From Colias croceus (lineage: Eukaryota; Arthropoda; Insecta; Lepidoptera; Pieridae): a stretch of 64,000 bases of DNA. Made by a program: the position numbers and the translations under genes. The stretch lies in assembly GCF_905220415.1 (NCBI RefSeq), contig NC_059552.1:3859001-3923000 (forward strand). Reading direction: 5' to 3'. The notes beneath the pieces were generated by a model that saw only the letters and a program-made list of their open reading frames with translations, was not told the DNA's origin and searched no databases. Shown in pieces: positions 12,023 to 21,790 of the stretch (positions are counted from its first letter, which is position 1; the number at the start of each line of letters is the position of its first letter).

Positions 12023-12449
12023 CCCCCCGTCGTATCCCTACGTTGTCGTCGTGGTGGGGCTTGCGCGCTTCAATGAACGTTAAAGCTAAGCCGGTAGAGT
12101 TACTCATGCCGGACAGGTTTAGGGTGAGAGGCCAGACTAAGATGGATACAACCAATGCTCCTGGTCCAGTCACAGGCCAAGAACATTTTTCTTTCATAAT
12201 ATCTTCCTTTTCTTCCCCAGTATAGCTCAATATTTAAAACTGTTTAAATATAATATAATGTAATATAATATTATGTCGTTCTCTAGCCTATCTTAATATC
12301 TATAATCTGATATCGCATCTATTTATTATCATTCTTTGTTCATCATTATTCTTTCGTCATTTATATTTTATACCATATAATATATATATATATATATTAT
12401 ATAAGTTATATTGTGTAAATGTTAAAAAAAAAACTATCTGTAATATGCG
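12023..12449 (+). promoter_or_regulatory. 5' UTR and presumed internal promoter region of the Dong-like element
   Basis: The first about 200 bp are GC-rich and hold a short open frame (12043-12225); the rest is AT-rich with a (TA)n run at 12381-12396. An in-frame stop at 12441-12443 sits just before the ATG at 12450, so the long frame cannot extend upstream. The initial C tract can pair with GGTGGGGC at about 12053-12060. R2-type elements carry a 5' HDV-like self-cleaving ribozyme, but I could not confirm its fold here. Confidence 0.45.
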
Positions 12450-15400
12450 ATGCGCCTAAGAAGTAGAATATTACCCCAGGCGGGTACCAAAGTTAAAAAC
12501 GATGGAGAATCCCGCCCCGGGCCTACGAGCCCGGGCTGCCCCTCGTACTCTGGGGGGGGCAACGTATCGCTAATTGCCCAGTCTCATACTGTTGCAACAC
12601 AGTCAATACATGATGAATCATCATCATGTTATTCACCACCGTCATCAGTGATATCATCTGTCAACTCATCACCACAATCCATTTCATCAACCCAACAATT
12701 TAGATCACCCCATTTATCATCTACGTCATCATCACAATCCATCGGGGATGTTGCGCAGGAGGCTATTTCAGCTAAAGTTACTGCGCCCGCCCTAGATGGA
12801 CGGCGCACACGTAAAACGTGGTCTAGGGAAATGAATATTTTCATCATGCGCCATTATTTCATCCTCACAGACCTTGAAATAAACACAAAATCATACCTCA
12901 CACCATTACATGCACGTTTTATATTAGAATTTCCTGACATGGCTGAGGTAGGAAAACAAAGAATAGGGGACCAACGCCGTGCCATTGTCCAGCGTGGTTT
13001 CCTTAAAAACCAAGAAATCCATAATATTAAAGAGGAAGTTAGAGCTTTATTGCAAAATACAACAGCATCAGAACAGAATAATATTACAGACTACACCCAA
13101 TCACGTAGAATCAGATGGACGGATAAACTAAATGAAGAAATTATGAGAAGTTATTACCGTTTAACAAAACTTGAAACCGATCTAACTACATATAGGCCAC
13201 TACTGCATCAAGATGTAATCTCTAAGTGCCCTTCAATCGCACACCTTTCAGTGCAAAGAATAGCAGACCAACGCAGATCCATCGTCCATAACAAGCTTTT
13301 ATCTACTGATAAATTAAACACAATAAGAGAAGAAATCAAAAATGAACTGAGCACTACGATATTACAACTTTCAGACGAAAATACTACAATCGATGCAACG
13401 CAAGCAAGTTATAACTATCAGACCCCTCAAGTGACACAAACATTCACTAGTGAACAAATCCCTTCTACTACACAAACTACCCAAGATTCACTAAAGCTTC
13501 CTTCAGAATTAACTAAACAATTAGAAGAACTATTTACAGATATTTATACTAGATTTAAAGACTCAGATCCTACAAAGCGGCCATATATTCCTAAACTAAA
13601 ACCTTCAAAGAAATTATCATCTACTGTAAACTACATCAACAATGAAATACTTCCAAAACTACTGAAATCTGACGTAGACTTTAACACAATACAGACATTA
13701 ATATACAGTGCTGCCTTCACCTCGGCTAAGTTTATTGGTGCTAGAATTATAGAAGATGAAGTAACATGTAGTAAACAACAGAGAATCCCATGGTGGCAAA
13801 GAAGACTAGAAGGCAGAATTAAAGATCTGAGAGCTAACATAGGTAGACTTAACGAATATGTTAAAGGCGTTCGGTCTCCAAACTTAGACAAACATATAAC
13901 TAGGATTAAACAAACATACAAAATACATTCCCAACATGAATCCGAAAACACCGATATTACACACTTTCTAGACACCCTGAAACAAAAACTTATTACCCTA
14001 GCAAATCGATTAAGAAGATATAAGGAGACAACAATTAGAAAAACTCAAAATAAACAATTCTGTAATAATGAAAAACTATTTTATAGAAAACTTTCACAAC
14101 CCAATAATTCCCACGACAGTAACTGTATTCCGCCAACATCTGAATCACTACAAACATATTGGTCAAATATTTGGTCTCAACCTATTGAACACCGACATAA
14201 CCAGTGGATTGACGAAGATAAAGAAATATTGAATCATGTCCCAGATATGGAATTTGAACAAATTCAGATAGATCTTTTAAAAAGTGTCATAGAGCGTTCC
14301 CACAACTGGAAAGCCACAGGTACAGATAATATACACAATTTCTGGTACAAAAAACTTACACGTACGCATGAACTGTTACTTAAACATATCAACACATTCA
14401 TTCAATCACCCAATTTACTGCCATATTACATCACACAAGGTTTAACATATATGCTACCAAAAGATCTATCAGATTCTGAAAACCCCTCCAAATATCGCCC
14501 CATCACTTGCTTACAGAATATATATAAAATAATTACTGCATGCTTAAGTGAGTCTATCTATAAACACATACATGAGCACAACATTATGGCAGAAGAACAG
14601 AAAGGATGTCGCAAAAACAGCCAGGGCTGTAAAGAGCAATTAACCATCGATTCAGTAGCATCAATACAAGCACTCAGACAAAAACGTAGCATCTATACCA
14701 TGTACATCGACTATAAAAAAGCTTTCGATTCCGTACCACACTCATGGCTGATATACATTTTGAAACATTACAAAATCAATCACACTATTATTCACTTTTT
14801 AGAAAATATTATGCGTAATTGGAACACTAAACTAAAAGTACACAATTCTCAAAAAACTACCGAAACTGATGTCATCTCAATTAAAAGAGGTATTTTCCAG
14901 GGAGACTCATTGAGTCCCTTATGGTTCTGCCTAGCTCTTAACCCACTCTCACATATGCTAAATAGACAACGTATAGGATTCGAAATTAAACACAACACCC
15001 AACATACAACTCTTTCTCACCTCATGTATATGGATGATATAAAACTCTTTGCAGGCACATCAGATGATATCCATACACTTGCCACCATCACACAGAACTT
15101 CTCAAATGATATTTGCATGGAATTTGGTATAAACAAATGCAAAATTCAATCTATCAACAAAGGTGTCGTAGAACAGGCTCCTTATGAACTACCAAGTCAC
15201 GAAATAATAGATACAGTAGACCCTGTGGAAGGATATAAATATTTAGGTTATACTCAGTCACAAGAAATCCACCATAAAGAAATCAAAAAGCTACTTCAAC
15301 AAAGTTTTAAGAACAGACTTCATAAGATACTTCATACCCAACTCAACGCAAGGAATACAATTAAGGCTATTAACACGTTTGCCATACCCATATTAACGTA

Positions 15401-16508
15401 CTCTTTTGGAATCATTCGATGGAACCAAACCGAACTTGCAACACTTCAAAGAATTATCAACACCACAATGACTAAGCACAGGAAGCACCACCCTAGATCA
15501 TGTATACAAAGATTAACCTTACCTAAATGTGAAGGAGGAAGAGGTCTCATCGACATCAAGAATCTTCATAATAAACAGCTCATACTACTCCGAACTTTCT
15601 TTCACAAGCGCTCTAATCAATCACCTTTACACAACGCCATTTGCCAAGCCGACTCATTCACACCACTCACACTTGCAGACCATACTAAACAAATTAATAT
15701 AACCTCCAAACAGCAGAAAATAGACGTTTGGACGACAAAATCCCTTCACGGCCGGCATCGTCTTGATCTAACCAACCCCGTCGTTGATAAAATTGCATCA
15801 AACGCATGGTTGAAACGAGGTGAACTGTTTCCCGAAACAGAAGGATTTATGCTGGCTATCCAAGACCAGGTAATTGACACAAAAAATTATAGAAAATACA
15901 TCATACGTGATAGTACTAGTAGCGATCACTGCCGACACTGTCATAAACAACCTGAAACAATCCAGCACATAACAGGTGCATGCTCATCCATCACACAAAC
16001 TGACTATAAACACAGACACGACCAGGTAGCAGCTATAGTACACCAGACACTTGCATACAAACACAAACTCATTACAGAAAAAACACCATATTATAAATAC
16101 ACCCCACAAATCACTTTAGACTCACCGGACTTCAAGATGTATTGGGACAGAACAATACTGACCGATAAAACTGTACACCATAATCGACCAGACATAACAC
16201 TTCACGATAAGAAAAATAAAACTATATATTTAATAGACATAGCAATCCCGAACACACATAATCTTAGTTCCACCCACACAAATAAACTATCAAAATATAC
16301 AGATTTATCAATAGAACTCAAAACCCAGTGGCAGGTACACACCGTTAAAACTATCCCTATTATTATTTCTAGTACAGGCGTCATCCCCAAAACTCTACAC
16401 ACCAGTCTGAAAACTCTTAACTTACACCCTCTCACATACGCTCTGCTACAGAAAGCAGTCATACTAAATACCTGCAGGATTGTAAGGAAATTCCTATCTA
16501 TAGACTGA
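12450..16508 (+). CDS. Dong/R4-type retrotransposon polyprotein (Myb-like repeats, RT, CCHC, restriction-like endonuclease)
   Basis: 1352 codons without a stop. Residues 1-115 are Ser/Thr-rich. Two tandem homologous blocks follow, about 118-195 and 219-292, each starting R-x2-R/I-x-WT/S and ending in QRIGDQRR / QRIADQRR: Myb-like DNA-binding candidates. Reverse transcriptase motifs are intact: YIDYKKAFDSVPHSW (752 on, catalytic D754), GIFQGDSLSPL (814-824) and YMDD (860-863). A CCHC finger C1161-x2-C1164-x8-H1173-x4-C1178 precedes an endonuclease RPD...D core (P1247, D1248, D1263), the PD-(D/E)xK nuclease type of R2/R4 elements. The product should bind and nick TAA target DNA and prime reverse transcription of its own RNA. 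The ATG at 12450 is the first in-frame start after a stop. All catalytic residues I can identify are present. Confidence 0.93.
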   Translation: MRLRSRILPQAGTKVKNDGESRPGPTSPGCPSYSGGGNVSLIAQSHTVATQSIHDESSSCYSPPSSVISSVNSSPQSISSTQQFRSPHLSSTSSSQSIGDVAQEAISAKVTAPALDGRRTRKTWSREMNIFIMRHYFILTDLEINTKSYLTPLHARFILEFPDMAEVGKQRIGDQRRAIVQRGFLKNQEIHNIKEEVRALLQNTTASEQNNITDYTQSRRIRWTDKLNEEIMRSYYRLTKLETDLTTYRPLLHQDVISKCPSIAHLSVQRIADQRRSIVHNKLLSTDKLNTIREEIKNELSTTILQLSDENTTIDATQASYNYQTPQVTQTFTSEQIPSTTQTTQDSLKLPSELTKQLEELFTDIYTRFKDSDPTKRPYIPKLKPSKKLSSTVNYINNEILPKLLKSDVDFNTIQTLIYSAAFTSAKFIGARIIEDEVTCSKQQRIPWWQRRLEGRIKDLRANIGRLNEYVKGVRSPNLDKHITRIKQTYKIHSQHESENTDITHFLDTLKQKLITLANRLRRYKETTIRKTQNKQFCNNEKLFYRKLSQPNNSHDSNCIPPTSESLQTYWSNIWSQPIEHRHNQWIDEDKEILNHVPDMEFEQIQIDLLKSVIERSHNWKATGTDNIHNFWYKKLTRTHELLLKHINTFIQSPNLLPYYITQGLTYMLPKDLSDSENPSKYRPITCLQNIYKIITACLSESIYKHIHEHNIMAEEQKGCRKNSQGCKEQLTIDSVASIQALRQKRSIYTMYIDYKKAFDSVPHSWLIYILKHYKINHTIIHFLENIMRNWNTKLKVHNSQKTTETDVISIKRGIFQGDSLSPLWFCLALNPLSHMLNRQRIGFEIKHNTQHTTLSHLMYMDDIKLFAGTSDDIHTLATITQNFSNDICMEFGINKCKIQSINKGVVEQAPYELPSHEIIDTVDPVEGYKYLGYTQSQEIHHKEIKKLLQQSFKNRLHKILHTQLNARNTIKAINTFAIPILTYSFGIIRWNQTELATLQRIINTTMTKHRKHHPRSCIQRLTLPKCEGGRGLIDIKNLHNKQLILLRTFFHKRSNQSPLHNAICQADSFTPLTLADHTKQINITSKQQKIDVWTTKSLHGRHRLDLTNPVVDKIASNAWLKRGELFPETEGFMLAIQDQVIDTKNYRKYIIRDSTSSDHCRHCHKQPETIQHITGACSSITQTDYKHRHDQVAAIVHQTLAYKHKLITEKTPYYKYTPQITLDSPDFKMYWDRTILTDKTVHHNRPDITLHDKKNKTIYLIDIAIPNTHNLSSTHTNKLSKYTDLSIELKTQWQVHTVKTIPIIISSTGVIPKTLHTSLKTLNLHPLTYALLQKAVILNTCRIVRKFLSID

Positions 16509-16633
16509 ATATTATATAACATATATATACGTATGTACTTTTATATACCCCCTAAAGTTGCTTTGGCCAAAAGCCCGCTACTTTAGCGTATTTCCCCAGA
16601 AATGGGCGAGGTTTTACCACCAAAAATAAAAAA
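16509..16633 (+). other. 3' UTR of the Dong-like element
   Basis: About 125 bp between the TGA and the TAA run, with a possible stem in CCCCAGAAATGGG near 16596. It ends in an A-rich stretch merging into TAA units. This is where the RT would start copying. Confidence 0.6.
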
Positions 16634-16645
16634 TAATAATAATAA
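16634..16645. repeat. (TAA)4, 3' flank of Dong-like element
   Basis: Four TAA units follow the A-rich 3' end and match the 5' flanking microsatellite at 12005-12022. Confidence 0.8.
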
Positions 16646-17060
16646 TTCATTTATTCACTGTAACATCAATGGTCCACTTGTTAGTAACAATATTCTTATA
16701 CCTATGTTAGTAACAATACATAATTTTATTCTAGTCAATATAATAGTGCTTAATTTAATTTTGAATTATATTAATTTTCAGTTGATAAAAAATTCATTAA
16801 CAATTACCATTAAACAAGAACATAAAAATTAAAAACACAATACTTGATTTATTATTAGAGCTTTACGGAAGTGCTCCAAAATAGGCGAATCCACCTTATC
16901 GCACAACACTTTCAGGCAATAATAAGTCATTTGGTTGTTTTTAGGTTAGTTAGTGTCTGATATCTCAAACATTTATTTAGCAGTTAGATACGACTCTTTT
17001 TAAAGCAAATTTATCATAAATTCATACAGCAGATAATGAGAAGGTGGTAAGTAAATGTCT

Positions 17061-17103
17061 AACAATTATTATCCAGGGTTAGTATCCCTGGATAATAATT
17101 GTT
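17061..17103. repeat. Perfect 18-bp inverted repeat, 7-nt loop
   Basis: AACAATTATTATCCAGGG (17061-17078) and its exact reverse complement (17086-17103) flank TTAGTAT. Another of the short-loop perfect hairpins in the window. Confidence 0.9.
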
Positions 17104-17380
17104 GTGGTAAATAAGTGGAAAACAATGTCTGTAAAATTATAATTAAATTTCAGATTGGGAAATATCTCACTTTAACGAAAAGCTATTTATCAATAACAGT
17201 ACTAAAATTGCCATAAAAATAAGTCAAGTTGCATCCCGATGATGCATCACAACTTTTACGGGAGTCATCAGTTACAGGAAAGTTGGGATACAACGTCTAT
17301 CAAATAAATTTTAAAATATCCAGTATGACAACCGCTACCCACAGACAAATTAACAAACTGCGAAACAAAACAGTCTAGTT

Positions 17381-17704
17381 GTAGTTATACAAAAACCGAA
17401 TCCAGTGGCCACAAAGTAACTAATCACATATACACTAATCACCTATAACAAAAGTGCTGAGAAAATACCGGGACAAATATATAGGATAATGGTTAAAGGT
17501 AGTCCTCTAAATAATCACAGTAATATGACATCATCAATATGTTTTTCGACTAATTTATTGATTATATAATATGTAATGCAATACACTTCACGTTTGATTC
17601 GAACCGCGGTAAAACAGTAGTCATACAAAAACCCAGACGAATTCATTTTATAATGAAACTTGTAACAAAACCCACGTTAAGCAGAACCGCGGTCAAACGG
17701 TAGT
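17381..17704 (+). repeat. Degenerate repeated module with ACCGCGGT cores
   Basis: GAACCGCGGTAAAACAGTAG at 17601-17620 recurs as GAACCGCGGTCAAACGGTAG at 17684-17703 (period 83, two mismatches). The adjoining GTAGTNATACAAAAACC is found at 17381-17397 and 17617-17633. The copies overlap in content but are not a regular tandem array. A decayed repeat or a cluster of binding sites are both possible. Confidence 0.4.
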
Positions 17705-20700
17705 ATAAACCGATAGTGGTTGTAAAGGGAAGTGGGCACGGATGTGGCTATCAGGTGTAAATACAAATATTTCGACCTCGGTCCGATTGAAACTTTGTAA
17801 TCACCGCTGCATTTTGAAGCCGTTAAAACGATTTATGTACTTGTGTGTTTTCGGGTTTAAATGTGTTTTTGAACTCTATATTTGTTCATGTACTAAAAAA
17901 AACTATTTTACCATTTAAAATCATTTCAAAAATAAATTCGTATTAAGTATCTGTTTAAATAATCGCATATAAAAAATATTCAATTGTTTGTAAATTGAAT
18001 AAAGTTAAAATAAATCATGATAACACTATTCGATTAACTACTATAACTACACACCACACAGCAGGAGATGTAATAAATAAAAAATAATAAGAAAACTTTC
18101 CCTATTTCAGTGCTCAGGCATCACGTCGGGAGATAGCAATTTAACAATTTTCGTTCATAACTAGCTGGATCGATCGCACAAAAAGTGACTTTATGTTGAA
18201 GCCGTAAGGTATCTTTTCACATACACCGGCGACAAAATGACATCAATCATAGTATGCAACAGCCTTAACATTCACTTTCAACGAGCATACCCACAAGTTA
18301 AGAAAAAGCAATCACTCAGCATGTAATCTCTTAGGATTTTCCGTAGAGTAAAAGTTTCCGTGGAGCGCACCTTAGCGCCCTAGCCTTGAAGTGGGCTTAG
18401 TGCTTTTTGTTTTAAAACCCTGCAACTCGCCGATAAGGTGTGAACCAACGAAATGCTTTAGTCACCCCAAATTACACTGGAAAATCAAATTGAAGAGACG
18501 TAGCAACCGAAAATGTTTTCACTCTTGCGACGCTATCGAAAGTACAACAAAGAAAAAGCAAAATTATAATCTTCAAGTTTCTAACTATCAACACCCCGTC
18601 AAAGGCGTAATATCGTCCCTATACTCGGAGAAAAACAGCGGCACCCCAGCCCGCCATCTTGCTATTTTGTTTTTGACACTTCACTTTAATCACTGTGTGA
18701 AAACATAAACAGGCGCGTTCTCATTTCGAAAAGAGCAATGTTTTCCAGAACACAGCAAAGGTGCGTTTAAAATATGTGTTGCCTTTGTACAAAGAAAATT
18801 ATTCCCCTTTCGATACATAAATGCATTAGACGATACTTTCATGTCAGAGGCATAACATTCCATGAAAAAAAATAAACTGCACAATCCCTTTACTGTTTTG
18901 CTTTTAAAAATCTTGCAAATTATCACTAAAACCGGGAACTTTTCTCTACAACATTTTTTAGTCAGAGCCTAAAAGAAATAGAGATACAGACATTAAATTT
19001 GTAACTGATCAGATTGTAAATTTGAAAAAAAAATTGAATATTAATTACGTTTTATCCCTCAGCATAAATTATCATTTTAATCGTTTGAAATTCAATTTAC
19101 CCGTCAATATCTGCAGTTGCCATAATTCAATAGTATCACAGGGAGATTTATGTTACATGTTCCGGTTAAAACTGAAATTAAAACGAGCGAATGCGATTAT
19201 TATCAGATTTGGATGGTAATGGATTCGATGATTGAATCACGTACAATGTGAAATGAATAGTCTCTTGTCCGGCTCGCCTGAGGGGTAGATAATTATTGTT
19301 TTACGGTTGCGATACGCGTCAATAGCATTGATTGGCTGTAATGATGTGCGTTAACTCTAAGTATGCACGGCAATGTAAAATCACTGTTTTGCATAATATT
19401 GTAACAGAACAAAGGTAAATTGAACCTTATTTACAGCGAATACATATTTTTGATAAGAAATAAAAATATTGATGTTTCATGATAGCATTTATACACAAAA
19501 AAGTAATTTTTATATCTCAATTGTGAATTATTAAGAACTCATAGTCTGCTGTACTTTGATGATGAAAAAAAAACTGTTAACTTTGTTTAATATTCCAAAT
19601 AAAACCTTACCAAATTATTTTAATATCGTTCAGAATTCCCATTGTAAGTATAACTATTCTATATCTGAGTAATATATTCCCATCGTCCAAAATCTAGGAG
19701 TTCAATATAAATTAATTATTGAAACACATCTTTAGTAGATTTTAGAGGGTCTATAAGATAAACAGCCATTAGTTAATCCAAGGGCGGGCTGGCAGTAACT
19801 CAACCGGTGTAATGCGTATAGCCTACCGCTTTAATGAAATAAAATTTGCATATAATCAAGATTTATGTACGTACGGATGTAAGAAATTGGAAAACAATGA
19901 TGCGGGGATTTAGACTTTTTGTATCTATTAAATATTGTTAATTAACAGTTATCTAATAGACACACTAGATATGAATACAATAGATAGAAGATGCACATTA
20001 ATATTTTAATATTGTTAATTAATTATAAAAGATTTTGTATCATAGGTATGATTTATGCATATATATATATTTTTTAAATATCTAATCATTGCCAGACATC
20101 TATGATATTAAGGGACGAGTGAGATCTACTCAAATGCTGATAATATATAACCACGTAACTGTGTTAATTTAAGATTAGATTACGATTATGTGTTTATGGT
20201 GACCCGTGACACAAAATATTATTTAAGTATAAAATATCTTAATTAAAGGCCTAAAAATTAAAGCCAATTCGTACAGTTATAAAATATAGTTGTATTGTGT
20301 GTCAAATAGGTATGTATATTGTCAGCATTCCAAGTGTTGAATTAATAATGGAAGCATTTACAGTGATATAATATTTCAAAAATTCCACTCTCTCCAAGAA
20401 ATCCCTCTCTACAATTATTCAGCTCTACGGAATGCTTTACACAATAATATTCAACAAGCTGTTACATTTAAGAGAATCCAACAGAATCTGCGAATGCTTA
20501 ATAGGATTAATTTATTACTTTACACTTGTAAAAATAGTCTGAAATCCTGCCAACTGAATTAAATGCAGACCGTCTGCTTCCACATTTTTACACTAAACTT
20601 ATTTAAAACTTTCGTCTCGAGGTAATGAACCAATTTAGCTCCATACAATGAAAAGAATTATTTAAATCTTAAAATAGGATTTAACCGAATGGGTAAATAG

Positions 20701-21687
20701 CGAAATGGTTAGCTCGCCCTCATCATTTGGACTCAGTATTCAATTTGCGTGCGATGTCTACGAGAATACAAAATGAATTAAGGCAATCGCGATCATTAGC
20801 TTCTTCAAATTTAAATATAATACAAACAAAATTGAAGAGTAGGAGTAGTAGAGACTGATTTCAAATATTATTAATTTACTATTTAGGTCTTTGAAATTGA
20901 AATTCCCTCCATCCTACATGTAATTCGAAAATATTGCGTAGGAAAAATTTACCAAAAATCGTAATCACGCCCGCGTCTTCAGGGATTCCAACGTGATCTT
21001 TAATATAGCACTTCCACGATACATCAATTAGTAAATTGTGTAAAAAAATATCATCTCCATATTTTATTCCCAATGGACATTATAGAGAATCTGTATCTCA
21101 TTAGTGTAAGTGGTATAAAGGAGGGACAAAACCTAATCACATTAAAGTGAACGAGCTTAGATTCATTTAATTTTTTTTTTGTCTCAGACCATAATTTGAA
21201 ACTGTTTTTTATTTTATTTTAGTATAATAATGAGACTCATTTTTTTTAAGTTAAAAATTCACATCCTAAAAAAGCTATCAGTCATCGGGATAGCCGATAG
21301 AACTGAAAACTTACAACTTAGAATTCTTGTGTTAAAAATGTGTTAAAATTTGAAATTTAAAACATAAGATTTCCCGTACCGCAAAAGTAAAACGCTTAAA
21401 AAAGTTTTCACTCCACAAAAATTGTTCTAAAGAATAACAATATTTTAAGAATCGTTTAAATATTACCAAAATCTTTTGTAAGCTGTAAGCACCCCTGTTC
21501 AATTGTTCGTAAAATCGGAAATTATGACCGATTCACGGCAGGACTGTCTTCCACACGAGGTAAGTCAAATTTATGATAACATTGATTATATCGAAATTCT
21601 ATTGGATTTAAGATAAAAATATTTTAAAACATGTCTGCGTAGAGATTAGAAAAGAAGTACCTATCTAGTTTTATAGTTTAGTTAATA

Positions 21688-21790
21688 CTAGCGGTCCGCC
21701 CCGGCACCGCCCGTGGTAAATATCTTCATCCCCTTTTCGCAATAAAAGGTAGCCTATGTTCTTTCTCAGGGTCTAAAGATTGTAAGATAA
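21688..21790 (+). mobile_element. RTE-like LINE 3' remnant
   Basis: ACTAGCGGTCCGCCCCGGC followed by AAAAGGTAGCCTATGTTCTT and TCAGGGTCTAAA follows the layout of a common arthropod RTE-type 3' region (GC-rich start, 'AGCCTATGTT' block). It is a short decayed fragment without coding sequence. Assignment is from memory of the family. Confidence 0.5.

Larger units (their letters stand above)
12023..16633 (+). mobile_element. Full-length Dong/R4-clade non-LTR retrotransposon in a TAA microsatellite
   Basis: About 4.6 kb between two TAA runs, organised as a GC-rich 5' UTR (12023-12449, starting ACCCCCC just after the TAA), one long open frame (12450-16508) and a short 3' UTR. Dong, first described in Bombyx mori, is the R4-clade element known to insert in TAA repeats. 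The protein plan (RT plus C-terminal CCHC and PD-D endonuclease, no APE-type endonuclease) matches that clade. Both ends abut the microsatellite and the frame is unbroken, so nothing visible prevents it from being recent and possibly active. The exact 3' boundary is blurred by the A-rich run before the TAA units. Confidence 0.85.
16646..21687. other. AT-rich non-coding stretch
   Basis: No gene recognised. The open frame 18391-18708 (plus, 105 codons, basic and Lys/His-rich) has no domain I know. It spans the 18345-18700 patch, which is a little richer in GC than its surroundings. A hairpin (17061) and a degenerate repeated module (17381-17704) are listed separately. Confidence 0.5.

Noticed and set aside
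16202..16522. Long minus-strand open frame over the 3' part of the Dong-like ORF
   Set aside because: It is an antisense reading of the endonuclease-coding region, without independent support.
17585..17612. Minus-strand GGTTCGAATCA, like a tRNA B box
   Set aside because: No A box or cloverleaf pairing upstream at the right distance.
18391..18708. 105-codon plus-strand open frame
   Set aside because: No motif or splice context; only mildly raised GC, so not called as a gene.
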